The notes under the pieces: generated by a model
What the model saw: only the letters and a program-made list of their open reading frames with translations
What the model was told of the DNA's origin: nothing
The model's database searches: none
Shown: positions 26,854-35,046 of the stretch, piece after piece
How the letters are laid out: each line of letters starts with the position of its first letter
How positions within the stretch are numbered: position 1 is the first letter of the stretch
Assembly (NCBI RefSeq): GCF_009765365.1
Contig: NZ_VTOM01000016.1
Span: forward strand, 81,592 to 145,591
Direction of reading: 5' to 3'
Source: Antarcticirhabdus aurantiaca
GTDB taxonomy: Bacteria > Pseudomonadota > Alphaproteobacteria > Rhizobiales > Rhizobiaceae
DNA: 64,000 nucleotides
Made by a program: the position numbers and the translations under genes

Positions 26854-27246
26854 TCAGCCGTCTCCGAACAGGGAGCGCGCCAACCACGCGGCTTCTTGGG
26901 GCTTCTGGTGGTAGGGCACGTGACGGAAGGCGGCAGGGATGAGCTGTTCCTCATAGCTGGTGGAGAAGACGAAGGGCACGCCCAGCCGTTGCAGTTCCTC
27001 CGCCGACGGAAAGACCGCCCCGTCCGGCAGGTTGATGTCGAGCGTCGCCCCATCTACGGCATCGTCGGCGGCGAGGAGGGCGAGCGCCTGCGCCATGGAC
27101 GGGACGGGTCCCAGGACCACCGCGCCCAGGTCCTGAAACTCACAGGCCATGTCGAAGGCGATGAAGTAGTCGTCCTCGACGATCAGGATGCGCTTTCCCG
27201 ATAGGTTCATGGGCCTGGGCTGACGCGACGGATGCTGAGCGGCCAT
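26854..27246 (-). CDS. Receiver-only response regulator
   Basis: From MAAQHPSRQPRPMNLSGKRI, with GGGGAG 6 bases upstream, this is 130 aa; an in-frame ATG at 27261 is also possible. The REC domain has RILIVEDDYFIAFDM, the phosphoacceptor in AVDGATLDINLPDGAVF, FVFSTSYEE and PYHQKP. It resembles the 25007-25411 receiver and has no output domain. The two receivers flank the PAS gene, suggesting one signalling set. Confidence 0.8.
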   Translation of the reverse strand: MAAQHPSRQPRPMNLSGKRILIVEDDYFIAFDMACEFQDLGAVVLGPVPSMAQALALLAADDAVDGATLDINLPDGAVFPSAEELQRLGVPFVFSTSYEEQLIPAAFRHVPYHQKPQEAAWLARSLFGDG

Positions 27247-27932
27247 GCGGCTCCCCTTCATGAAGGCTCCGAATGGACCACGATTAACGGCATCGAGCCA
27301 GGTGGGGCAAAGACTTACATGGTGAGTGCCTGACATACGTCCGGCAAAGGGTCAGCCACATGAGGCTCGGCGCCTCCTTCCACGAAGCGGCCGCGGAGCA
27401 GTTCGCAGACGGAAGGATCGGCCGGCGAGCTGCCGGCATGGCTGGGTAGGCTCCTGGCTGCCTGAGCTGAACACCTGGCTCTGAGTTGCGACCCGTCGGG
27501 GGGTGGGGGCGCGGCAACATCGCCGTGGGCAGAGGCCCGACGCCGATGAGGGTCGCGATAGGTGCGTTCGTTGCCGCGTCGTCGGTCGTGGCTGAAGTGT
27601 CGAGGGCTGCTTGGCAGGGGCGCTTTCCGTGGTTTGCACGAGGCGCGTCTTTAGCCCGGACTGCCGACGACAGGAGCCCGCCGGCAGCAGCCCGGTGGGT
27701 CGGGTTGTCGAACCGGAGGGTTGGCACGGCTTGATGGGCCCCGACGACAAGCCGGGGCGTGCCGCTCGTGCACCCGATGGCTGTCCCGCTCCGGAACGCC
27801 TGGCTCAGCCGTCCTTGCTCGGGCCTGTTGCCTACGCAGCTCATTGCCGCGGCGCAGGGCGGTTCTCCGATCGAGGACGTTAGCGGAAAGGGCGAAAGGG
27901 AGCCCGATGCCTAACTGGGCAGGGCGTCTCCC
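27247..27932. other. Non-coding stretch
   Basis: About 690 bp with no convincing gene; frames on both strands are shadow-like. Confidence 0.4.
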
Positions 27933-28397
27933 TTGTCATCTCTTCGGGAGCAAGCCCTTGGCTATGCTCGTCTTGACCGTGCGGAGCCGATCGGCCACCT
28001 CGCCCGCGATCCGCGCCTCCACCCTGTCGACTGCCTTGGCGTGGAAGCGCCTCAGAACGGCGCCGATCGGCTTCGTGGTGAAATGGAGGTGATTGTTGAT
28101 CTCCAGGTATGCCACATGGTCGGCATACTGGATCAGGTAGAGGAGCTCGTTGCTATCCCTGCTGCCCAGGTGGAGGTGCATGATCCCGTCCTCCTCCAGA
28201 AGCTCGTCATGCGTGACGCCGATACCCTTTCGGTAAGCCCATCGGGGAAGTTCGTGCCCGCTTTCGATGCAATCCTGGATCACGTCGAAGAACGGCAGCA
28301 GGTCAGGACGCTGGGCCATGCCGATCGTGTCGCGCCAACTGTCAGCGATATAGACGAGCTTCGGTCTCCGCTGGATGCGCGGCAGCTTCAAACGCAT
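27933..28397 (-). CDS. Hypothetical protein, second gene of a pair
   Basis: This 154-aa protein starts MRLKLPRIQRRPKLVYIADS and has beta-rich centre IMHLHLGSRDSNELLYLIQY then HVAYLEINNHLHFTTKP, followed by a basic helix (RFHAKAVDRVEARIAGEV). The compact basic alpha/beta pattern is toxin-like, but no known toxin family was recognised. Its start lies 15 bp after the stop of the small upstream gene, so they form an operon. Confidence 0.6.
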
Positions 28398-28412
28398 GAG
28401 GAAGGTCGGGGA

Positions 28413-28550
28413 TCAGCGGCCGAAGAGACGCTTGTGCAGTTCGGTGCGGTCCATCCCGGTCGCCAGCCACGCCTTGCCCTCGTCGACCTCGTCGGCCACG
28501 CGAACCAACCTCTTCCTCGTGGTCTCCGTGTCCGCTGCCGCACGGGGCAT
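28413..28550 (-). CDS. Small hypothetical protein, first gene of the pair
   Basis: From the ATG at 28550 this is 45 aa, MPRAAADTETTRKRLVRVAD then EVDEGKAWLATGMDRTELHK. The frame is open to an ATG at 28679 (88 aa), but the extra part looks poorer. It is helical and charged, compatible with a small antitoxin or adaptor. No family was recognised. Confidence 0.45.
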   Translation of the reverse strand: MPRAAADTETTRKRLVRVADEVDEGKAWLATGMDRTELHKRLFGR

Positions 28551-28679
28551 GGCGACGGAAGACCTCTTGCCACCTACCGACGTAGCTCCATCGCCGACGC
28601 TCACACGACGTTGAGCCGGCGCAGGAATTCCTCGCTCCAATGTCAGGGTAGGCATCATCAATCTCCAGGACAGGCTCAT

Positions 28680-29290
28680 GTCTAGCCCGCGACCGTTTCC
28701 AAATCAACAACTCCTGGACCCTGCCGCGGTTGCCGGCGTGGACGTGCCCAGTCGAGGTAAGATGCGGACCCGACCCCATCTGAAGAACGGGTGGGGCCGC
28801 CGAAGCGACGTTGTCGCACGAGCGAACTGCGACGCGGTCCTGAAACCCACCATGGGCATCGCTTGATCCGACATGGATGATCGTACGATAAGTCCGAGCC
28901 GGCGGCATGGTCGAACGTGCCAACAGGCATGACCTGCTCACCGCATCAAATGGATGCCTCCCGCAAGGGTCGCAAGAACCGCATGTCGTCAGACAGTCTT
29001 GCCTCGACCTGAAGGAACTGCGCGGTGAGGTGCGAAGCGGGCAGCAACTGCCGGCAAGTTCGATAGGCTTGAGGATGCACAAGCCGAGGCTTGGAACTCC
29101 GTCTTTCCTTCCCCGACCATCGCGCCACCGCCCCGTTCTTCGGACGCCGCGACTTCGCGGCGATGTCCAGCCTTGCCTGGATGGCGGATTGGGTGGCCGC
29201 CCAAAGCAAGCGCGCGCTCAGACCCTGCACAAGGTGACGGCAGCATTCGGCACCGCGCGTGTGAGCCCCTCCCCACGCTCTCGGCTCTCC
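28680..29290. other. Non-coding stretch
   Basis: No supportable gene on either strand. Confidence 0.4.
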
Positions 29291-29836
29291 TCAAGCCGAG
29301 AGCGGCATCAGCCTGGCTTTGTTGGCCTCGATCACGTCGCGCGTCATCATCCGCAAGACCACCATGCGGGCAAGCTTCTGGAGCGTCGTGCGCTCGTGCT
29401 CGGACAGGTCAGGGCGCGGCACCCTGTCGATGATGCACAGCGTCCCGACCGGCTGACCGCCGATGCCGATCAGGGGCGCACCTGCATAGAAGCGGATGTG
29501 CGGCGCGCCCGTGACAAGTGGGTTTGTCGCAAAGCGCGGGTCCCGCCTCGCATCGGAAACAACGAGAACCTCGTCCCTGCGGGTGATCGCGTGGGCGCAG
29601 AAGGACACGTCCCGGCTTGTCTCGCAGACATCGAGGCCGACGCGTGCCTTGAAGATCTGCTTGTCGCGGCCGACAAGCGAGACCAGCGCGATCGGAGCCT
29701 CGAAGAGGTGGGCAGCGAGGTCCACGATGATGTCGAAGGCACGATCGGGCGGCGTGTTGATGACGGCCATGGCTGCCAGGGCGGAGAGGCGGGCTTCCTC
29801 GTCGTGAGGAACAGGATAGGAAGGGCAGTTGCTCAT
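29291..29836 (-). CDS. GAF-domain sensor protein
   Basis: This 181-aa protein starts MSNCPSYPVPHDEEARLSAL. A single GAF domain spans about 20-165: AFDIIVDLAAHLFEAPIALV, SLVGRDKQIFKARVGLD, SRDVSFCAHAITRRDEVLVV, FYAGAPLIGIGGQPVGTLCI. The SFCAHAI motif is typical of stand-alone GAF proteins and sensor-kinase GAF inputs. There is no output domain, so it probably acts through a partner. Monocistronic. Confidence 0.85.
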   Translation of the reverse strand: MSNCPSYPVPHDEEARLSALAAMAVINTPPDRAFDIIVDLAAHLFEAPIALVSLVGRDKQIFKARVGLDVCETSRDVSFCAHAITRRDEVLVVSDARRDPRFATNPLVTGAPHIRFYAGAPLIGIGGQPVGTLCIIDRVPRPDLSEHERTTLQKLARMVVLRMMTRDVIEANKARLMPLSA

Positions 29837-30173
29837 CGGTCTCGCATCCGTTCAGTCCGGCTGATGACGTGCCAGAAGCTCAACGGTTGCCGCTCGCACC
29901 GGCTTTCCTCGTGGCATCGGCTAACGGATGGTGTTCAGCGCCCGGACGATGTGAAGTGCCTTCGCCAAGGTTGAGCGCCCCTTCCACGATCCAGCTACGG
30001 ATGGTGATCGGTCGCAGCACAAGATTATTCCCGACGATCCGCTGGCTCTGACGTGATCAAGCAGCCCCATGCATGCTTGACGAGCCAGAAGCATCTTCCA
30101 CGAGGCGCACGCCAGAGTGCTGGCAGGGGGTTCGTGATCGGTGGGAGGAACTCACGGCCTACGGATGAGGTGC
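29837..30173. other. Divergent intergenic region
   Basis: Spacer between the GAF gene and the MarR gene; it should hold both promoters. No clear operator was seen. Confidence 0.4.
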
Positions 30174-30671
30174 ATGATGAATAGGATCCTACCAGGCAGC
30201 GAACTGAACTTCCTGTTGGGCGACGCGGCGCGGCTGTGGCGGCAAGCCGTCGAGCGCGCCCTCTCCGACGCCGACCTGGGCCTCACGGGCAGCGAAGTTC
30301 GCACCCTGACCTACGTGGCGCGCTTCGAAGGCACTCGGCAGCGCGACCTTGCAGGCCTCATGGGGATCGAGCCGATGACCTTGTCCGCCATGCTGGAGGT
30401 GCTGGAGAAGCGAGGCCTCGTCGATCGCCGGATTGATCCCCGGGATCGTCGCGCCCGCTGCATCCACCTGACGGCCGAGGCTACAGCCGTGTTCGAGCGC
30501 ATCGCCCCGGCGTCCCGCCTTGTGCAGGACCATGCCTTGGACGGATTTTCCATGGAGCAGCGGCGAGCGTTCGAGAGCGCGTTGAGGGTCGTCCGCGGCA
30601 ATCTCATGCGTCACGTCTGCTCGGCTGGCAGGATCGGTTCGGCGGCCGGAAATCGCCCTGAGGCTGCTTGA
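30174..30671 (+). CDS. MarR-family transcriptional regulator
   Basis: From the ATG pair at 30174/30177, which follows GAGGTGC, this is about 165 aa. The winged helix is visible as GSEVRTLTYVARFEGTRQRD, LAGLMGIEPMTLSAMLEVLE and the wing KRGLVDRRIDPRDRRARCIH. Long dimerisation helices lie at both ends. MarR proteins repress efflux or stress genes and respond to aromatic ligands. The likely target is its own promoter; no efflux gene is adjacent. Confidence 0.87.
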   Translation: MMNRILPGSELNFLLGDAARLWRQAVERALSDADLGLTGSEVRTLTYVARFEGTRQRDLAGLMGIEPMTLSAMLEVLEKRGLVDRRIDPRDRRARCIHLTAEATAVFERIAPASRLVQDHALDGFSMEQRRAFESALRVVRGNLMRHVCSAGRIGSAAGNRPEAA

Positions 30672-31131
30672 GGAACCGAGATCGTCGGCACGAAGCGGCT
30701 GTCCACGATGACGCCGCAACGTTCCCTATCGTGAGGCCGCTCACCACACCGACCTGAAATGACGCGCGGTGCTTGAGGGTCGTGGCGCCATGGCATGTTG
30801 GGCAGCCGGATCAACCACACCGGGATAGGTTCCCTCCTCGCCGCCCGTCCGCCGTTGTACCGAGGGGTGGCCCTACCGGCCGCACCTATCCCCAATCCGT
30901 CATCGATCAAGCACGCGGATCGGCGTCAATTGTCAGCGCCGATGCTCGCCTCGGGTCATGCCTACCGCCCCGAGCCCGTTGAGGAGGCTCCCGCGCCAAC
31001 CGGCCGGGCTCGATTCGATCCGGGAGATCCCGGCCATCAACCGTTTGCCCGGCAAGGGGCGCCCACACGGTGCTCGGTGTCGGCCGCAACGCCGGATGTG
31101 ATGTCGGACTGACAACCCCGCTGAACGACAT

Positions 31132-31185
31132 GTCGCGAATCGTACTTGACTCAAGCGACGACAAAATGTTTGCTTTCGTCAATGG
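31132..31185 (+). other. Candidate left end of the Tn7-like element
   Basis: The local sequence is AT-richer than its surroundings and reads TGTCGCGAATCG, then TTGACTCAAG, CGACGACAAAATGTTTGC and TTTCGTC. Tn7-like ends begin TGT and carry repeated TnsB sites. No matching right end was found, so this is a weak proposal. Confidence 0.25.
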
Positions 31186-31206
31186 CATTCACCTGAAGCC
31201 CACAGG

Positions 31207-31292
31207 AACTGCGCCGGGCGGCAACGCACCTCCCGGCGAACGATGACCGATTGTGCCTCGTAGGATTCATCGCTCCATGCGTCCCGTCTTCC
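31207..31292. repeat. Duplicated ~80-bp segment, copy B
   Basis: Matches 23860-23945, including the run TTGTGCCTCGTAGGATTCAT. It lies about 250 bp upstream of the TnsA-like gene and could carry its promoter. Confidence 0.6.
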
Positions 31293-31537
31293 CGCGGCGC
31301 TCCGGCCGGCCGCTGTCCCGATCCAGGATCCATACCCCCGGCGTTCCAGCACGCGCCGTCCCGACGATATCCCGGGACTGACCCGGCCTCGCCCGGGTGC
31401 GCCGTCGGCACTCGGCCGTCGGTCCCTGCCGCCCGCCGGATTCCATCCTCCCTTTCCCCTCCACCCTCCCGGAACGCGCGGCCTCCCGCCGCCGTCGCCC
31501 GCGCTTGCCCTCCGACACCGCCAGACAGGAGCATGCG

Positions 31538-32317
31538 ATGCCCAGACACCCCGCAGACCCGCGACCAGTCCTCCCACCAAAGCGCACCGACAGGAGGCGG
31601 CCGTGCCGCGGCGGCCGCGACGCCGCACGCAGGCCCGTCGGTCCGCTTCGCTCGTCCGTTCGGCTCGCGGACCTCGAGGCGACGCTCGCCGCGCGGCTCC
31701 TCGCCCTCATGAAACGGGAGGCCGGAGTGACCGGCGTCAACGAATATCCGGAGGCGTTCGAGTGGGTCGACGGGCGGGACGGGCGAGACCACCTGCACCT
31801 GCCGCTCGCCCTCGTGTCGCGCGTGAACGGCGACCTGGCCTTCGTGGACGCGATGCCGCGCATCCTCCTTCGCCGGGATCCCGAGCTCGGGGGCACGCGG
31901 CGCAGGATCGAGCTCGAGTGCATGGCCCGCGGCGCGTCGTACGAGATCTGGACCGAGGACGAGATCCTCGAGGACCGATCCGCCGTGCAGGTCCTGCGGG
32001 TTGCGGGCACGGCGGAACGGGCGTCGCACGCAAGCGCCCTCCGGTCGCTCCAGGCGCCGATGGCCGGCGACGTGCCGATCCTGACGGCGATGGCGGGGCG
32101 GCTTCTCGTCGACGACCTGCGGGCGGTCGGCGCGGGCTGGGTGGGGCGCTCGAGGCTGACCGGCATCCCCATGGCGCTCCTCTGCGACATGGAGGTCGAT
32201 CCCGAAACGCGCATGTTCGTCTGGCGGCCGCGTTCGCCGGCCGGCGCCGGACAGCGGGCCGCCGGCAACCATCCGGGCGGGGAGGCTTCCGCCAGCGCCC
32301 GGGACGATGCCCCGTGA
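31538..32317 (+). CDS. TnsA-like protein lacking catalytic residues
   Basis: This 259-aa protein starts MPRHPADPRPVLPPKRTDRR after AGGAG. By eye it aligns collinearly with the TnsA of the same block: LEATLAARLLALM with LEAGFTDILRAT, VDGRDGRDHLHL with IGPDGRDVTHTF, and SYEIWTEDEIL with RYLIRTEDHI. The TnsA catalytic Asp (HTFDAF) and Lys (FDVKP) positions are replaced (LHLPLAL and FVDAMP), so endonuclease activity is unlikely. Its stop overlaps the PIN gene's GTG start (GTGA). It could be a regulator or decoy for the transposase; that is inference. Confidence 0.55.
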   Translation: MPRHPADPRPVLPPKRTDRRRPCRGGRDAARRPVGPLRSSVRLADLEATLAARLLALMKREAGVTGVNEYPEAFEWVDGRDGRDHLHLPLALVSRVNGDLAFVDAMPRILLRRDPELGGTRRRIELECMARGASYEIWTEDEILEDRSAVQVLRVAGTAERASHASALRSLQAPMAGDVPILTAMAGRLLVDDLRAVGAGWVGRSRLTGIPMALLCDMEVDPETRMFVWRPRSPAGAGQRAAGNHPGGEASASARDDAP

Positions 32318-32970
32318 GCCGGCCGCCGCTATACCTGCTCGACACCAACGTCGTCTCCGAGTTGGGCAAGCCCCGTCCCGACCCGCTGGTGCTCGCCTGG
32401 ATCGAGTCCGCGCCGGCGGGCTCGCTCGCCATCTCCTGGAATACCGTCTTCGAGCTCCAGTTCGGCGTCGAGATGGCCCGCCTCGCCAAGTCGCCCCGCG
32501 CGGAGGCTTACGAACGCGCCCTCGTCGACCTCCTCGCGGACACCCGGTTCCGGATCCTCTGCCCCACCCCCCAGGCGGCCCGCATGAGGGCCCGCATGCA
32601 CGCGGCGCCCGACCTTTGGGCACTTGTCGCGGGACCGGCCTCCCCGAAGCGCTCGCCGCGAGGCGAGGACATCGCCATCGCCGCCACCGCCATCTCGGCC
32701 GGTGCCGTTGTCGCGACCCGCAACGTCCGCGACTTCGTGGCCATCGCGCGGCTCTTCGACCTGCCGGGCGTCCTCGATCCGGCGAGCGGCGAGTGGGCGG
32801 TCGGGCACGCGCCGGGCGGCTCCGACTCCCTGCCGGTCGCCGCCCGGACCGCTCGCCGGCGCTCGCGCCTCGGCAAGGGCGACCCTCGGGCGGCGGGCTG
32901 TTTCCGTCCGGGTGCCGGGCAGGCCTGGAGGCGGCCGGACGGGATACCGCGCTTTTCGGTCGGCGCCTGA
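32314..32970 (+). CDS. PIN-domain protein (VapC/FitB-like)
   Basis: From GTG in a GTGA overlap this is 218 aa. The PIN acidic residues are visible in LYLLDTNVVSELGK, ISWNTVFELQFGVEM and GEDIAIAATAISAGAVVATR, then NVRDFVAIARLFDL. PIN proteins are Mg-dependent RNases. The PIN fold covers residues 1-140; the extra ~75-residue tail is basic and unrecognised. No VapB-type antitoxin is adjacent; the coupled upstream gene is the TnsA-like protein instead. Confidence 0.75.
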   Translation: MSRPPLYLLDTNVVSELGKPRPDPLVLAWIESAPAGSLAISWNTVFELQFGVEMARLAKSPRAEAYERALVDLLADTRFRILCPTPQAARMRARMHAAPDLWALVAGPASPKRSPRGEDIAIAATAISAGAVVATRNVRDFVAIARLFDLPGVLDPASGEWAVGHAPGGSDSLPVAARTARRRSRLGKGDPRAAGCFRPGAGQAWRRPDGIPRFSVGA

Positions 32971-33422
32971 AGGATCCGGCAACCATCCGGCTGGAATTTG
33001 GCACCCTTGAAACGTCCTCGAGCGGACGAAGGTCAGGGATCCGTAAAATTGCTTCCCCCAGGGCAACCGTGCCGCAAGATTTCGCCGGCACAAGCGCAAT
33101 TCCTGGCAAGGTGCTGCCGCAATCGATCGGACCGATCGGTTTCGGAGGCTCCGGAGGGATCGGAAACGGTCGCCTCCCCGGGTCCGCGGTCGGCTCCGGC
33201 CACGCGGGAACATCGGGCGGAAGGCATGGTGCCCCGCCCCCTCGGACAGCCCGGCGGGCGTCCCAGGACAAGGGAGGCAGACCACATGACGCATCGTTCC
33301 GGCTCCGCCTCCCCGACGCTCCCCTCTCCCCTTCAGGACCGCCCGGTCCGCTTCCCCCTGTCGTCCATATCGGCCTGAGGCCGGGCTGACGCCCGCCTCC
33401 GGCACGACACGCCCCGCCTAGT
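32971..33422. other. Non-coding stretch
   Basis: About 450 bp between the PIN gene and the TnsB-like genes. No gene was recognised. Confidence 0.4.
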
Positions 33423-33448
33423 GGTTCCGGATCTGCCGATCCGGAACC
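33423..33448. promoter_or_regulatory. Perfect 11-bp inverted repeat, possible operator
   Basis: GGTTCCGGATC and GATCCGGAACC flank a 4-base spacer, 108 bp upstream of the first TnsB-like gene. Without a T run, an operator is more likely than a terminator. Confidence 0.5.
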
Positions 33449-33555
33449 GTACGGATCCACGGCACGGACGCATGACGCAAGACGACGTTCACCCCCATGC
33501 ACCTCGGTGCCGGCGGGCGATGTCGGGAAGCCTCCAACAGGGACAGGGGGAGACC

Positions 33556-34035
33556 ATGATCGATTTCATCCAAGGCATCGACGTCGACGACGCGATCGAG
33601 CTGAACGGCGGCAGGCACGTCGTCCTGCGCCGCCTCGACGACGCGCTCGTTGTCCGCGGCGAGGACGGCGCGGAGCGGACGCTGAGCTTTGCCGCCCTCG
33701 AGCGCAACGAGGATGGCACTCCCGCGCAACTGGTCGTGTACCCGTTCCGCGACAGGGAAGCCGAAGAGGCCCTCTGGAAGGCCATCCTGGACACCTTCCG
33801 CGAACTCGAGTCCACGGGTTGCGCCAATCGTTCCGATGCCTCGATCGCAAGGACGATCCCCCGCTTGATGGACGCGCAGCTCCAGGCGGCTCGCCGGATG
33901 CGCGCCGAGGGCGGCAGGACCAGGAAGATCAGGTTCATCGCGATCTCCACCAACGAGCTGCTGAATCGCTTGGCCGCGCGCGAGCGCCGCCCGTTCCTCA
34001 TCGCCATCCCCGGCGGGCGGGACGACAGCGCCTAA
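33556..34035 (+). CDS. TnsB N-terminal-like protein 1 (no DDE domain)
   Basis: This 159-aa protein starts MIDFIQGIDVDDAIELNGGR after GGGGGAG. An N-terminal beta-rich part (HVVLRRLDDALVVRGEDG) precedes a helical part, FRELESTGCANRSDASIART, whose layout matches the EAMRKAGEASLSDASLAAAI region of TnsB at 36634. It then ends at about the point equivalent to TnsB residue 185. No catalytic domain is present. The match is weaker than for the next two genes. Likely a DNA-binding accessory or repressor. Confidence 0.5.
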   Translation: MIDFIQGIDVDDAIELNGGRHVVLRRLDDALVVRGEDGAERTLSFAALERNEDGTPAQLVVYPFRDREAEEALWKAILDTFRELESTGCANRSDASIARTIPRLMDAQLQAARRMRAEGGRTRKIRFIAISTNELLNRLAARERRPFLIAIPGGRDDSA

Positions 34036-34225
34036 CCGCACGGAAGCGGCTCCTGCCTTCAGCCCACCCAACCAGCGTTCGCCTTCGGCACGGTCGGATC
34101 CAGCGGCCGTGAAGGGTACGGCTGCGGCTCGAGCCGGCCTCATCGGCCTCGCGGCGCATCGCTCCCCCCACCGACACCTACCGCATCAAACGGACAACGA
34201 CGTCCACACGCACAAGGAGATCGAC

Positions 34226-34960
34226 ATGTTCGACATCAAGCAGGGCCGCATCTACGGCATCGACGGCGACGACTACCGCCTGGACGGAAAGACGGGCGAC
34301 GGCTTCCTCATGCGGAGCGTCGACTGCCCCGGCGTGACCCAGCACTTCACCGAGGCGGAACTCGCCGAGATCATGGAACGGGGCATGCTCTCGGTCAGGA
34401 TGGCGCCCGTCCTCGACCGCAAGGATGGAACCGTCGGCAGCGTCTGCGAGGGGACCGCGCGGCGGCGTCTCTGCCGAGCCTTCCTGGCTCTCCGGGACGC
34501 CGGGGAGGCGAGCCTGTCCGAGCGCTCCATGGAGGACGCGATCGCGACGATCATCGGGGGTGACACCTACCTCGCCGGGCGTTTCGAGGGTGCGATGCGC
34601 GGGCACGGACCCGGAACGGGACGCATCCGGGTGACGCCCGCCAAGCTCCGTCGCTGGCTGCGCCGCTACGCGGACGGGCAGCCGACGCGGCCTGTCCGGT
34701 CGCCGGCTCTCGTCACGGGAGGCGAACGGAATGCGGCTTGGGAGGCCCTTGCCTCCCGGGCGGCGGATATCGGGCGCTCGCCGGACCATATCCATCCCTC
34801 GCTGCTGAGCCTGGCGCGCCGCCACGGGACCGAACGCGCCCTTCGCGTGTGGTCCATGTGCGTCTCGCCCGACGCCCGGCTCGACGGCGTCGGCATCGGC
34901 GGGGCCGGGCGCACGGAAGCCGGGCGCATCGGCGGCCACCCCGCGGACGAGGTGGCCTGA
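34226..34960 (+). CDS. TnsB N-terminal-like protein 2 (no DDE domain)
   Basis: This 244-aa protein starts MFDIKQGRIYGIDGDDYRLD after AAGGAGA. It aligns collinearly with TnsB residues 20-190: VTQHFTEAELAEIMERGMLS with IKQVFPHALLKSLRDEGKLL, RDAGEASLSERSMEDAI with RKAGEASLSDASLAAAI (AGEASLS identical), and VTPAKLRRWLRRYADG with PSPGTLRRLRRAFAALG. No DDE domain follows. A DNA-binding protein that could compete at TnsB sites is the simplest reading. Confidence 0.6.
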   Translation: MFDIKQGRIYGIDGDDYRLDGKTGDGFLMRSVDCPGVTQHFTEAELAEIMERGMLSVRMAPVLDRKDGTVGSVCEGTARRRLCRAFLALRDAGEASLSERSMEDAIATIIGGDTYLAGRFEGAMRGHGPGTGRIRVTPAKLRRWLRRYADGQPTRPVRSPALVTGGERNAAWEALASRAADIGRSPDHIHPSLLSLARRHGTERALRVWSMCVSPDARLDGVGIGGAGRTEAGRIGGHPADEVA

Positions 34961-35046
34961 AGATGCCCACGGCGAGCGAGTTCCGCCCCGACGTGACGCA
35001 TGCCGAACGGGGCCGTTTTCGAAACCACAAAGAAGGAGGGAAGCAC

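Larger units (their letters stand above)
30672..31537. other. Non-coding region left of the Tn7-like block
   Basis: About 870 bp without a gene. It contains a candidate transposon end near 31132 and copy B of a duplicated segment at 31207-31292, described separately. Confidence 0.4.
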
